From Candidatus Paceibacterota bacterium (GTDB lineage Bacteria > Verrucomicrobiota > Verrucomicrobiia > Limisphaerales > UBA8199), in NCBI GenBank assembly GCA_035452965.1, contig DAOTCE010000042.1, positions 1 to 38,213 of the forward strand: a DNA stretch of 38,213 nt, in the 5' to 3' direction. Positions 31,170-38,213 of this stretch are shown piece after piece; position 1 is the first letter of the stretch; each line of letters starts with the position of its first letter. Both the position numbers and the translations under genes were made by a program. The notes beneath the pieces are model-generated. The model saw only the letters and a program-made list of their open reading frames with translations. It searched no databases and had not been told where the DNA came from.

Positions 31170-32539
31170 GAAGGTGGTGGTGGTTGCGCGGACGCGGGCG
31201 GGGGCGGCACGGTGTAGGTTGGGGCAAGCTGGCCGCGTTTGCGGGACCGGTTCTTCCACGAGTCGCGACGCGAAGCTGCCCGCGTTGCTTGCTGCTCCAC
31301 ACGTCCCACCCATTGAGGCCGGGCTACCGCACACAGATGAAACGCATAGAAAAGCATGAAGACGAAGGACGCGACACCCCACCCTTCGCCAAATAGTGAG
31401 AGGGACATACTGTTGGCCGAACCTGCCACCAACGCCGCCGTCGCTCCCACAGCACCGGTGCGCCCGGCAGCGCAAGCAGACAACGCCTCCCGTAATCCGA
31501 ACAGCGCTGCGATAACAACGATGGTCATCCCAACGACACCGGTGCCCAGAAGTACCGCCCACGCGGCATTATGCGTATTGGTTGCATAGACCGGGCCGGC
31601 GGTGCGCGCGGCCACGGCGTAACCGACGCCTAACCAGGGACTCGCCTTGAAAACCTTCTCGTATCCTTCCCAGAGAAGCTTTCGCCCAGTAAAGGTCTCC
31701 AGCTTGCCGGCTTCTTCTGTTTGGCCGTATGGGTCCACCACCGGTTCAAATCGCTCCGCTCCAACCAAGGCCACCGCCAGACCAAGCACAACAACGACGA
31801 GAACAAACCCTCCCCGAGCCGATTTCGACAAAAGAAAGGCGACGCCAACGCCGATGAAAAGCGACCACCAGCTTGCCAGGCTTTGCGAAGCCAGCGTCAA
31901 TGCTGCACTGATGGCCGACAGAACCACAAGATTTCGGCGTCGGCGACGCTCCGCGCGCAGGGCTTCGCCCACTGCATAACACGTCAGGATGACAGCGGAG
32001 GCGCCAACCGTATTGTTATGCAATTCAAAAGACGCCCCTCCACGGGATAATACGATAGAAAATGCTGCCAGGCCCAAGGCAAGCATGCCCAAAACCAAGA
32101 TGAGACGCTCAGCGTGGGCGAAAGTTCGTGCCGAGGCTACGGCGACCAGGAATCCCAGAGAAAGTACCGCGAACTCCCCTGCCCGAAAGGCAGAGTACTT
32201 GGGCAGCTCAGACCAGGCTGCTGAGACAAGGGCGAGAGCGAAGAAGGCCAGGAGCACTTTCCCGGATGTTGCGGCAATTCGTTGCCAAAGGCGCCAGAGC
32301 TGCCCGCTCTGAAGCGCCAGCAATAGCCCAATGGCTGCGACAATCACAATCTCGACCATCGCGAAGGCATCAATTGCCGTAAAGTCCTCCCGCCTGCGCT
32401 GCAGAACAGTCAAGCGCGCCACCAAGAGCACTTCTGCCAGCAGGATCAGGCGTACAGGGATTGAGAGACGCGAGCGCGGAACAGAGGTTCGGGCCGGGAA
32501 ACGACGGTGTTGCCTCAAAGACATGGAGTCAGCCGGCAT
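31160..32539 (-). CDS. O-antigen polymerase/ligase-like membrane protein
   Basis: 459 residues with about ten to twelve membrane segments and the Wzy_C/O-antigen ligase signature region: GLLLALQSGQLWRLWQRIA, WSELPKYSAFRAGEFAVLSL, a large loop with GRKLLWEGYEKVFKASPWLGVGYAVA and the conserved YATNTHNAAWAVLLGTGVVGM. It would polymerise or ligate lipid-linked repeat units on the outer face of the inner membrane. The C terminus is basic then proline-rich (TYTVPPPPASAQPPPPSAP) and ends in a heptamer array. Start chosen at MPADSM; MSLRQHRR five codons on is an alternative. Confidence 0.85.
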   Translation of the reverse strand: MPADSMSLRQHRRFPARTSVPRSRLSIPVRLILLAEVLLVARLTVLQRRREDFTAIDAFAMVEIVIVAAIGLLLALQSGQLWRLWQRIAATSGKVLLAFFALALVSAAWSELPKYSAFRAGEFAVLSLGFLVAVASARTFAHAERLILVLGMLALGLAAFSIVLSRGGASFELHNNTVGASAVILTCYAVGEALRAERRRRRNLVVLSAISAALTLASQSLASWWSLFIGVGVAFLLSKSARGGFVLVVVVLGLAVALVGAERFEPVVDPYGQTEEAGKLETFTGRKLLWEGYEKVFKASPWLGVGYAVAARTAGPVYATNTHNAAWAVLLGTGVVGMTIVVIAALFGLREALSACAAGRTGAVGATAALVAGSANSMSLSLFGEGWGVASFVFMLFYAFHLCAVARPQWVGRVEQQATRAASRRDSWKNRSRKRGQLAPTYTVPPPPASAQPPPPSAP

Positions 32540-32555
32540 TGGGGAGAGGGCAAAG

Positions 32556-32590
32556 GCTGAAAGTGGAAAGCAGAAAGCGGAAATCTAAAA
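32556..32590. repeat. Heptamer units between GT4 and polymerase genes
   Basis: GCTGAAA, GTGGAAA, GCAGAAA, GCGGAAA, TCTAAAA in 7-nt phase, 17 nt upstream of the polymerase start. Fills most of the 74-nt intergenic gap. Confidence 0.8.
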
Positions 32591-32613
32591 TGAACACAGG
32601 CGCAAACTGTTAT

Positions 32614-34092
32614 TCAATTGCCCTTTTCGCATTCCAGAGCGCAGCTTCTCCCCCTGTGCTCGATCGCAATCTCGCAAGCACGGTGGATTGCCTCGGCGGC
32701 CTTGTGAGGAGTGTGGTCCTTGAGGATCTCGCGCGACTCCTGGCCCATAGCGCGAAGAGCGGTCGAGGGAAAAAGGTGAGAAGCTGAAACACTGAAATGT
32801 TGAAATTGATCAGTGATAGCCGGTGCTTCGGTGCGTCGGTGGGTCCGTGCGTCGGTCCCGGCCTCCGCCCCTGCGCCTTGCGCATGGCGCTGTGCGCATT
32901 GCGCCAAGCGCTTGGCGGTATCCGCGGTGTCGAGGGGATCGAAGACCCAGCCGTTGCGGCCTTCATGGACCAGTTCCGGCCAGCAGCCGTTGTATTTGGA
33001 GCACAGAATCGGCAAGCCGCACGCCATGGCTTCGGGCACAACGAGGCTCCAGTTGTCCTCCAGCGTTGGGATAATGAACGCATCTGCCGCCGCGTAATAC
33101 GGAGCAAGCTTGTCGTAGTCCACCGAACCGGCGAAGTGGACGTTCGGAAGTCGGAGGACGGAAGACTGATGACGGAGGGCGGCTTCTGCCGGACCAGAGC
33201 CGACGAGGACGAGGGTGGCAGAGCGCGGGGGAGTGGTGGACGGTGCGTCAGTGAACAGTGGGGCGGTGGACAGTGGGGAGGTGGACGGTGCGTCAGTGGA
33301 CGGTGGGGGGATCTCTGCCTTGGTAAAGATTTCCCACGCTTTCAGCAGCTCGGCGATGCCCTTGCCTTTGTTCAATCGCCCCACGTATAGGAACACGAGG
33401 CCTTGAGCGCAAGGCGCTGGGCGCGAGGCGTCTGGCGCAGGGCGCAAGGTGTCTGGCGCAAGGCGCAAGGCGCTGGGCGCGAGCCAGGACTCGCGCAGGA
33501 GCTGGATCTCGGTTTGCGGCACGCGCGCTGCGCTTTGCGCCATGCCGTCCGTATCGGCCGCCATATGGCCCAAGGTAATCCGCTCGGCGGGAAAGCCCAT
33601 AGACACCGTATATTCCTTGCAGAGCCGCCCGTTACAGCTCATGGCATCCGTGAAACGAAGCACAAACTTCCGATAAAATGTCCGAATCCACTGCGCATGC
33701 CGCTCCGTGTAAGCCGTTCGCTCGTAAAGCACCACCAACGGGGTGCCGTGTCGGATCCGGTGCTGCAAGGCCAGGAAGGTCCATTTGAAAAAGCCGTCGC
33801 AAACCATCACGTCAGGCCGAAGCTGACGGATCATCTTCAGCAACCCTGGCTGAAAACGAAGAGAGAAATTCCGGTTGGCCATATAAGCCCGGTCCTCGGG
33901 GCCCAACTTCCACTCCCCACGCAGGCCTATAGCTCGCGGGCCCAATGCCCCCTGCGCTTTCTCCTGCACCGCTCGGGGCACATAATCTCCCGAATACACC
34001 AAATGCAATTGGCCGCCCGTGAGTGCATCCAGCGCACGGCAGACCGGGATGCGATAGTCGAGGAACGACCGTGTGACCCAGGCAATTCTCAA
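32614..34092 (-). CDS. Family 4 glycosyltransferase with three repeat-derived insertions
   Basis: 492 residues, longer than the usual ~380. TTG start (MRIAWVTRSFLDYRIPVCRA) with AAGGGA five bases before it. GT-B fold: RPDVMVCDGFFKWTFLALQ, LVVLYERTAYTERHAQW, AMSCNGRLCKEY in the N domain; VFLYVGRLNKGKGIAELLKA, TLVLVGSGPAEAAL, VHFAGSVDYDKLAPYYAAAD and PTLEDNWSLVVPEAMACGLP (E-x7-E) in the C domain. Low-complexity insertions at ~203-230 (linker before LVFLYVG), ~261-290 (before ATLVLVGSG) and ~397-440 (after AKRLAQ) coincide with heptamer or octamer arrays. All insertions keep the frame and fall between secondary-structure elements. Confidence 0.87.
   Translation of the reverse strand: MRIAWVTRSFLDYRIPVCRALDALTGGQLHLVYSGDYVPRAVQEKAQGALGPRAIGLRGEWKLGPEDRAYMANRNFSLRFQPGLLKMIRQLRPDVMVCDGFFKWTFLALQHRIRHGTPLVVLYERTAYTERHAQWIRTFYRKFVLRFTDAMSCNGRLCKEYTVSMGFPAERITLGHMAADTDGMAQSAARVPQTEIQLLRESWLAPSALRLAPDTLRPAPDASRPAPCAQGLVFLYVGRLNKGKGIAELLKAWEIFTKAEIPPPSTDAPSTSPLSTAPLFTDAPSTTPPRSATLVLVGSGPAEAALRHQSSVLRLPNVHFAGSVDYDKLAPYYAAADAFIIPTLEDNWSLVVPEAMACGLPILCSKYNGCWPELVHEGRNGWVFDPLDTADTAKRLAQCAQRHAQGAGAEAGTDARTHRRTEAPAITDQFQHFSVSASHLFPSTALRAMGQESREILKDHTPHKAAEAIHRACEIAIEHRGRSCALECEKGN
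32782..32921. repeat. Mosaic heptamer/octamer array in GT4 C-terminal region
   Basis: Three consecutive families: TGAAA-type heptamers (AGCTGAA, ACACTGA, AATGTTG, AAATTGA; 32782-32809), octamers (CGGTGCTT, CGGTGCGT, CGGTGGGT, CCGTGCGT; 32821-32852), then GCGCNNN heptamers (GCGCCTT, GCGCATG, GCGCTGT, GCGCATT, GCGCCAA, GCGCTTG; 32873-32914). Confidence 0.9.
33151..33185. repeat. Heptamer units in GT4 C domain
   Basis: TCGGAGG, ACGGAAG, ACTGATG, ACGGAGG, GCGGCTT in 7-nt phase; same family as 30283-30352. Encodes the short surface stretch LRHQSSVLRLP. Confidence 0.65.
33235..33312. repeat. Mixed short repeats in GT4, with an exact 19-mer duplication
   Basis: The 19-mer starting GGTGGACGGTGCG is found at 33235-33253 and 33280-33298, 45 bp (15 codons) apart, within an array of GTGGAC/CAGTGG motifs. 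It encodes the Pro/Ser/Thr stretch STDAPSTSPLSTAPLFTDAP. Confidence 0.9.
33407..33483. repeat. Eleven-unit GCGCNNN heptamer array in GT4 linker
   Basis: Strict 7-nt phase: GCGCAAG, GCGCTGG, GCGCGAG, GCGTCTG, GCGCAGG, GCGCAAG, GTGTCTG, GCGCAAG, GCGCAAG, GCGCTGG, GCGCGAG. Encodes LAPSALRLAPDTLRPAPDAS just before the first strand of the C-terminal domain, the same structural place as the array 30283-30373 in the other GT4. Confidence 0.97.
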
Positions 34093-34156
34093 TGTCCCTT
34101 GGCTGGGCTGCCTCGCCGAGGCGGCCTTGAGCTATAATGCTGTGGGGGGGCTGTTG

Positions 34157-35158
34157 TCACGCCCTGCCCTGCCCGCGCCGCAAAGCCAGCACGTAGTGCT
34201 TCAACCGCTCACGCAGACGAACCACCGTGCAGGCGCCCCACCAGCCAATCGGTCCACCGGCACACCCAAACCGCAGCAACCTTGTAACGCGGTTCCGCGG
34301 CAAGTCACCACCGTAGTCGCGCAAGATCTGGAGCCCGACATCGGCCCGCCCGGCCAGGACTTGGTTGTGGGCATAACCAGCGGCCACGCGCCCGCGCACA
34401 ACCTTGAACGCAGGCATCTGCTGCGGGGTCAGGCGGGGCAGCAACCGTTCCTGCCAGGCCTCCACGGTTGGGCAGAGTCGGCGGCGCTTTTGATACTTGT
34501 TCAACCAGCCCGGCGCGGCTGCTGCCGCGCGGGAATTGCCTACCCAGAGCGGCTCGGGGATATAACCCCAGGGACCGAAGGTCGCGATGTAGCCCCAGTA
34601 TTCAAGGTCCTGGCTGACCCTTAAGTCCGCCCGCTGTCCGCCGGCCCGATCTATTACGGACTTCCGTATGACGGCCGATCCGGTGCGGACATGATCATGC
34701 GCTGCCCAGAATGCATAGAAATCATCAATCACAAAGGGTTCGGTCTGGGCATCGGCGCGAGTCAGGAAGCTGGGCTGAATGATCTCCGATCCACTATGTT
34801 GGCGGGTGATCAGTCCGGTATTGACGGCTACACATTCAGGATGCGCATCAAGAAAGGCGATGCAACGTTCTAGAAATCCTGGTTTCCAATAGTCATCAGC
34901 ATCCAACAGGGCGATGAACTCGCCGGTGGCGATCTTCAGACCGGCGTTCCGGGCTGCGCCCTGCCCCGCGTTCTCCTGTCGGAGGTACACGATCGAATTG
35001 CCATAGCGCAGGGCGACGTCCTCCGTGGCATCGGTCGAGCCATCATTGACCACAATGATCTGCCCGGGTGCCAGGCTTTGGGAGAACACGCTACCCAGGC
35101 AAGCCGCCAGGCAATGCGCGGCATTAAAGGCGGGAATGATGACACTTACACCAGGCAC
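34157..35158 (-). CDS. Family 2 glycosyltransferase
   Basis: 333 residues, GTG start (MPGVSVIIPAFNAAHCLAAC). GT-A fold with IIVVNDGSTDATED, GQGAARNAGLKIATGEFIALLDADDYW (DXD = DADD) and DLEYWGYIATFG as the acceptor-side motif. No membrane segment. Transfers a sugar in assembly of the repeat unit. A 64-nt gap separates it from the downstream GT4 gene. No repeat arrays inside, unlike its neighbours. Confidence 0.9.
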   Translation of the reverse strand: MPGVSVIIPAFNAAHCLAACLGSVFSQSLAPGQIIVVNDGSTDATEDVALRYGNSIVYLRQENAGQGAARNAGLKIATGEFIALLDADDYWKPGFLERCIAFLDAHPECVAVNTGLITRQHSGSEIIQPSFLTRADAQTEPFVIDDFYAFWAAHDHVRTGSAVIRKSVIDRAGGQRADLRVSQDLEYWGYIATFGPWGYIPEPLWVGNSRAAAAAPGWLNKYQKRRRLCPTVEAWQERLLPRLTPQQMPAFKVVRGRVAAGYAHNQVLAGRADVGLQILRDYGGDLPRNRVTRLLRFGCAGGPIGWWGACTVVRLRERLKHYVLALRRGQGRA

Positions 35159-35208
35159 GATGACATCGCTTTATTTTATACGCGACCGCACCCCGCGGTT
35201 GCGCCGCG

Positions 35209-36318
35209 TTAGGTGTTCTTCGCCGGGCACGGGATAACCTTCCCGGCCGGTTTCGGATTCAGGGAAGCCATTCGATCCAATAGACGGAGGGTGATTCGCA
35301 TCAGGCGCGCGGCCAGCGCGACATTCTCGAGTTGCAGCGCGCAGCCGAAGCCGCGAATCAGCCACCCTGGCCCGGCTAATCCCGGGCGCAGCTCGTCACG
35401 GAAGTAAGCCCGCCAGTGGCGCCAGAGCTTTTGGCGTTCCCCAGTGTCCGGATGGGCGGCGATCCACTCGCCCCCGGTCGTGAACCGTTTGAGCGCCAGC
35501 CAGTCTGCGGAGCGCCGCGCACACGGACCACCGTCCGACGCCAGCAGCACGTGCCGGATCCGTTCCTGGGAACGGGCAATCGTCTCCAAATATGCCATTC
35601 CTTTCACCCCTCGCCCCGTCGCCGAGGCCCCGTGCACCGTATACTCGTAGCCGAGGTACGACATGGTCACCATGCGGCGACTCCGGCACAAAGCGGCCAC
35701 ATTGAACAGCGTGTCCTCCCCGATATTGACCGGGAACTGTTCGAAGCGCAGCGCCCCGATCGTCTCCCGCCGAAAAAGCTTGTTCCACGGCGCAAAATGG
35801 AGGGTACGCAAACAGTGCCGCCGGTCACGCGGTTGCGACAAGTCATAGACCCGACCTGGAAGCACCTTGCGCCGCAGCACCTCTCCTGCCCCGGCCACCT
35901 CCGCCCAGGAACACGCCACAATATCCGCGTCGTGGGCACGCGCGCATTGAATCATTCGCTCGCAGCAATCCGGCCGCACAACGTCGTCCGCATCCGCAAA
36001 GAAGACGTAGTGGCCGCGCGCGCGGTCCAGGCCATCGTTCCGCGCCATGCCGGCCCGGCCGTTGACACTGCGGTGGATCACTCTGACCCGGTCGTCCCTT
36101 GCCGCCACCTCATCCAACACCCTGGGGCAGTCGTCCGGCGAGGCATCATCCACCGCGATCAGCTCAATGTCGGCCACCGTTTGCTTCAGAGCGCTGCTGA
36201 GGAAACGCCGCAAGAGCGGAACAGGCGTCCTGTAAACGGGGGCAATTATTGATACTGGCGCATTACAGCCCGTGGCTGTACACCAGCGCCCTTGCTCAAG
36301 AGTGACCGCGGACATCAC
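35209..36318 (-). CDS. Family 2 glycosyltransferase
   Basis: 369 residues; start GTG or the ATG immediately after it (MSAVTLEQGRWC). GT-A fold: VSIIAPVYRTPVPLLRRFLS, IELIAVDDASPDDCPRVLDE, NGRAGMARNDGLDRARGHYVFFADADD (DXD), and HFAPWNKLFRRETIGALRFE with NIGEDTLFNVAALCRSRR. C-terminal helical part unassigned. Same direction as and 50 nt upstream of the next GT2 gene; it is free of repeat arrays. Confidence 0.9.
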   Translation of the reverse strand: MMSAVTLEQGRWCTATGCNAPVSIIAPVYRTPVPLLRRFLSSALKQTVADIELIAVDDASPDDCPRVLDEVAARDDRVRVIHRSVNGRAGMARNDGLDRARGHYVFFADADDVVRPDCCERMIQCARAHDADIVACSWAEVAGAGEVLRRKVLPGRVYDLSQPRDRRHCLRTLHFAPWNKLFRRETIGALRFEQFPVNIGEDTLFNVAALCRSRRMVTMSYLGYEYTVHGASATGRGVKGMAYLETIARSQERIRHVLLASDGGPCARRSADWLALKRFTTGGEWIAAHPDTGERQKLWRHWRAYFRDELRPGLAGPGWLIRGFGCALQLENVALAARLMRITLRLLDRMASLNPKPAGKVIPCPAKNT

Positions 36319-36418
36319 CGCCTCCTCGCTCTCAACTCAACTCCACCGCCCAAAGGCTGCCAGCCGATGCGACGTTTATCATTCGAAACCGCCGTCGTCG
36401 GCCGTCGGGAGATGAATT

Positions 36419-37591
36419 TCACAGGCAGGTGCTTAGATAAGCGACTGCTCCTGACATTCTCTTGCACAGGGCAACGAATGGTCTCCCAGATCGCCAATAG
36501 GACGGCATGAACTTGAGGAGGTCTGTCACCCGAGCTTGAGGCTGGAGCTTCTCGATTGCCTGAGCTATGTTCCTACTGCCAAACCGTGCCACCGTCTCCG
36601 CATATGTCGTCTCGGATATGCGCCGCAGCTCCTGGGGATTGTGCAGCGTATTTACCACCTCTCTGAGAGCATGGCCGCGAGGAGGCGTCGTCTTCTCCAG
36701 AAACACTCCCGCATAGTTCTCGATGTCATCGATCAGCCAGCGGTACCCATACTCAACAGGGAAATCCTTGTAGGAAGCATCCGCGATGATCGTCGGAATC
36801 CCCAATACGGCACCTTCCAAGCAAGCCGTTCCCATCGAATAGTGCAGATCAGAAAGCTCAAGCAGCTTCTGAGAGAGCGACTCCATCGCATAACCATAAT
36901 GGTAGTATATGGCGACATTCCCCCCCTTCACTTCTCTTAGCTCCGCCTCAAACAACTCGTTGGCGTCTGTGAATATGTGCAAGTGAAAGTTATGGTCCGT
37001 GAGTGACCTAAGATCGCCGGCGAGCTTCTTGACTGGCTTGACTTTCCAAAGTCTGCCCCTGCCGATGTATGTTATGCTGATGGGATTGCTCGGCTTTTCG
37101 GCGACGCGCCGCTTCTCTCTCACAAGGATGGGTATGGGAAGAAGGCGTTCCGCGAAGAGGCGTTTCAGTTCGCGACACGCGGTCTGATGACATACCTTGT
37201 CCATGAACACCAGGGAGTTCAGCTTCTCAAGCGTAATGAACATCCGTCGGCAGAGCAGAGACGCCAACAGCCCCCTGCATCCAATGCTCGGGAAGACCCG
37301 CCACAGCAACAGGCGTGGATTCACGACCGATAGCGCTTGCAAGTCCCTGAACGTGCCGAACTCAATCAACAGGTCATCGCAGGAAATGTCCCTGGTCGAG
37401 CGCGCCGTATCTGGATCTACACGGATGAACTTCGCCTTCACGCCGCGAAGTGCCTCACAAATCGTCCCGTCCTTTCTGGCGATGACCACAATCTCATGGG
37501 ATTCTGCGAGGTCGCTCGCGAGCGTGATGATCATTTTCTCGATGCCCCCCATGCCGGCATCGTAATGATCCCAAAAGAGTATTCGCCTCAT
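36419..37591 (-). CDS. Family 4-like glycosyltransferase
   Basis: 390 residues from MRRILFWDHYDAGMGGIEKM at the ATG 37591, preceded by GGAAG at a 7-nt distance. A frame extending 93 nt further does not look like a glycosyltransferase N terminus. GT-B features: GMGGIEKMIITLASDL, ISITYIGRGRLWKVKPVKKL, HLHIFTDANELF, YYHYGYAMESLSQKLLELSDLHYSMGTACLEGAVLGIPTII (E-x7-type acidic region). The similarity is weaker than for the other two GT4 genes, and the base composition is less GC-rich than its neighbours, which suggests separate acquisition. Confidence 0.75.
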   Translation of the reverse strand: MRRILFWDHYDAGMGGIEKMIITLASDLAESHEIVVIARKDGTICEALRGVKAKFIRVDPDTARSTRDISCDDLLIEFGTFRDLQALSVVNPRLLLWRVFPSIGCRGLLASLLCRRMFITLEKLNSLVFMDKVCHQTACRELKRLFAERLLPIPILVREKRRVAEKPSNPISITYIGRGRLWKVKPVKKLAGDLRSLTDHNFHLHIFTDANELFEAELREVKGGNVAIYYHYGYAMESLSQKLLELSDLHYSMGTACLEGAVLGIPTIIADASYKDFPVEYGYRWLIDDIENYAGVFLEKTTPPRGHALREVVNTLHNPQELRRISETTYAETVARFGSRNIAQAIEKLQPQARVTDLLKFMPSYWRSGRPFVALCKRMSGAVAYLSTCL

Positions 37592-37680
37592 CTCGTTTCT
37601 TCCCGGGGAATCCAGGAGATTGGAATGACCGCTGGAGAGGACCCCCAGCCCGTGTTGCCTGATCGACAACCCAAGCATCG

Positions 37681-38213
37681 TCAACCTGGACCGCCGTGAC
37701 GCTGCGTAGTCACGTCAGGCAGATTACGGCACCATTCTACTCCGGATTCCAGAACTATAGGAGGATTCCCCCCGATCAGGCAACCGTCGGGGAACTGCTT
37801 TCTGTTGATAACGGCTCCAGTCGCCACAATACATCCGTTCCCAATTCGAGTGCCTTTCAAGATGGAGCAGTTCGGGGCAATCCAAACATGATCGCCAATT
37901 TCAACATCAGCTTGGTGGTCCTTGCGTTTAATAAGATGCCAGTCACAATCCGTGATGAAGCTCCCCCAAGCGCAAAGGAAATCGCTCCCAATCGTGATGC
38001 TCCGCTTCACCATGATGCGGGTGTTTTCCGTGATTCCAGAACCGCTTTCCAATTTCTTGCCGCCAAGACGGAGGTAAGCGCCTTCACTCAGGAATATGTC
38101 CGTTCCATTGCCCATAGTGAAATCGCCGCTGACCTCCAACGTCGCACCCGCATCAAGGTGTTCCCTTCCCCCCATTTTTTGGACACCGTGTACTTGCGTC
38201 CGCTTCACGTTAG
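37681..38213 (-). CDS. Hexapeptide-repeat acyltransferase, 5' partial
   Basis: Left-handed beta-helix protein of the LbetaH/XAT family. The frame is open to the window edge; a GTG at 38208 is possible but the true start may lie outside. Repeats of the [LIV]-G-x-x-x-x type: ATLEVSGDFTMGNGTDIFLS, SITIGSDFLCAWGSFITDCD, VEIGDHVWIAPNCSILKGTR, IGNGCIVATGAVI, ending LIGGNPPIVL (the usual GNPAK-like exit). The DCDWHLI stretch is where the catalytic His lies in this family. Probably acetylates a sugar precursor or the polymer. Lower GC than the central part of the locus, like its neighbour. Confidence 0.85.
   Translation of the reverse strand, partial: NVKRTQVHGVQKMGGREHLDAGATLEVSGDFTMGNGTDIFLSEGAYLRLGGKKLESGSGITENTRIMVKRSITIGSDFLCAWGSFITDCDWHLIKRKDHQADVEIGDHVWIAPNCSILKGTRIGNGCIVATGAVINRKQFPDGCLIGGNPPIVLESGVEWCRNLPDVTTQRHGGPG

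Noticed and set aside
31020..31562. A 180-codon minus-strand frame over the end of the polymerase gene
   Set aside because: Out-of-frame shadow of the membrane protein, low complexity, no motif; the polymerase frame carries the conserved THN region.
29266..33483. Repeat arrays considered as CRISPR
   Set aside because: The units are 7 or 8 nt with no spacers and there are no cas genes.
37592..37684. Longer N terminus for the family-4-like glycosyltransferase
   Set aside because: The frame opens with TTG and gives residues unlike a GT-B N terminus; the ATG at 37591 has a spaced GGAAG and begins MRRILFWDHYDAG.

Overview
The window looks like a high-GC Verrucomicrobiota chromosome, probably a Pedosphaera/Limisphaerales-type lineage. 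The grounds are large secreted proteins with a shared C-terminal module ending in RFYRA-like residues, autotransporter-type beta repeats, DNRLRE domains, an exosortase fused to an EpsI-like domain, and many dispersed palindromic repeats. No marker gene fixes the taxonomy, so this is an inference.

Region 1 (1-12501) encodes secreted or envelope proteins: a 5'-truncated peptidase-C39-like/beta-repeat/Ig protein (+), a peptidoglycan amidase with golvesin, fibronectin and glutamine-amidotransferase-like domains (-), a porin of the O/P type (-) and a very large calcineurin-like phosphoesterase (-). The intergenic DNA holds three strong inverted repeats, including a perfect 25-bp-arm palindrome and a perfect 19-bp-arm hairpin.

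Region 2 (12502-18841) is a 6.3-kb integrative element. It is bounded by a perfect 40-bp direct repeat equal to the 5' half of tRNA-Leu(CAG), from its first base to the last base of the anticodon loop. The complete tRNA is at the right end next to a tyrosine recombinase; the left copy is a fragment. Inside are two small helix-turn-helix proteins, an operon of small unknown genes, two unknown minus-strand genes, a secreted LamG-like protein, and a strongly structured RNA candidate with its own terminator just upstream of the LamG gene. Paired TAGCACA sites with 12-bp spacing lie near both ends and may be integrase arm sites.

Region 3 (about 19000-38213) is a single-direction (minus strand) exopolysaccharide locus read from right to left: hexapeptide acyltransferase, family-4-like and family-2 glycosyltransferases, O-antigen polymerase/ligase-like protein, GT4, four-helix-bundle protein, MBOAT acyltransferase, SGNH-like partner, WecG/TagA-type glycosyltransferase, DUF218 (ElyC/YdcF-like) protein, an HTH protein, GT2, NAD-dependent epimerase, and exosortase/EpsI. 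It ends at a clear intrinsic terminator (18999-19030). The genes together would assemble, polymerise and O-acylate a surface polysaccharide; the exosortase suggests a matrix to which sorted proteins are delivered. No initiating polyprenyl-phosphate sugar transferase, flippase or export channel is in view.

The most unusual feature is a set of degenerate tandem repeats, mostly with a strict 7-nt period (one family of 8), scattered through Region 3. They lie between genes, touch start and stop codons, and form in-frame low-complexity insertions inside glycosyltransferases. In two different GT4 genes, two unrelated heptamer families occupy the same interdomain linker. Two small palindromic elements with terminal inverted repeats and apparent target-site duplications (23390-23692 and 25650-25790) also sit in this locus.
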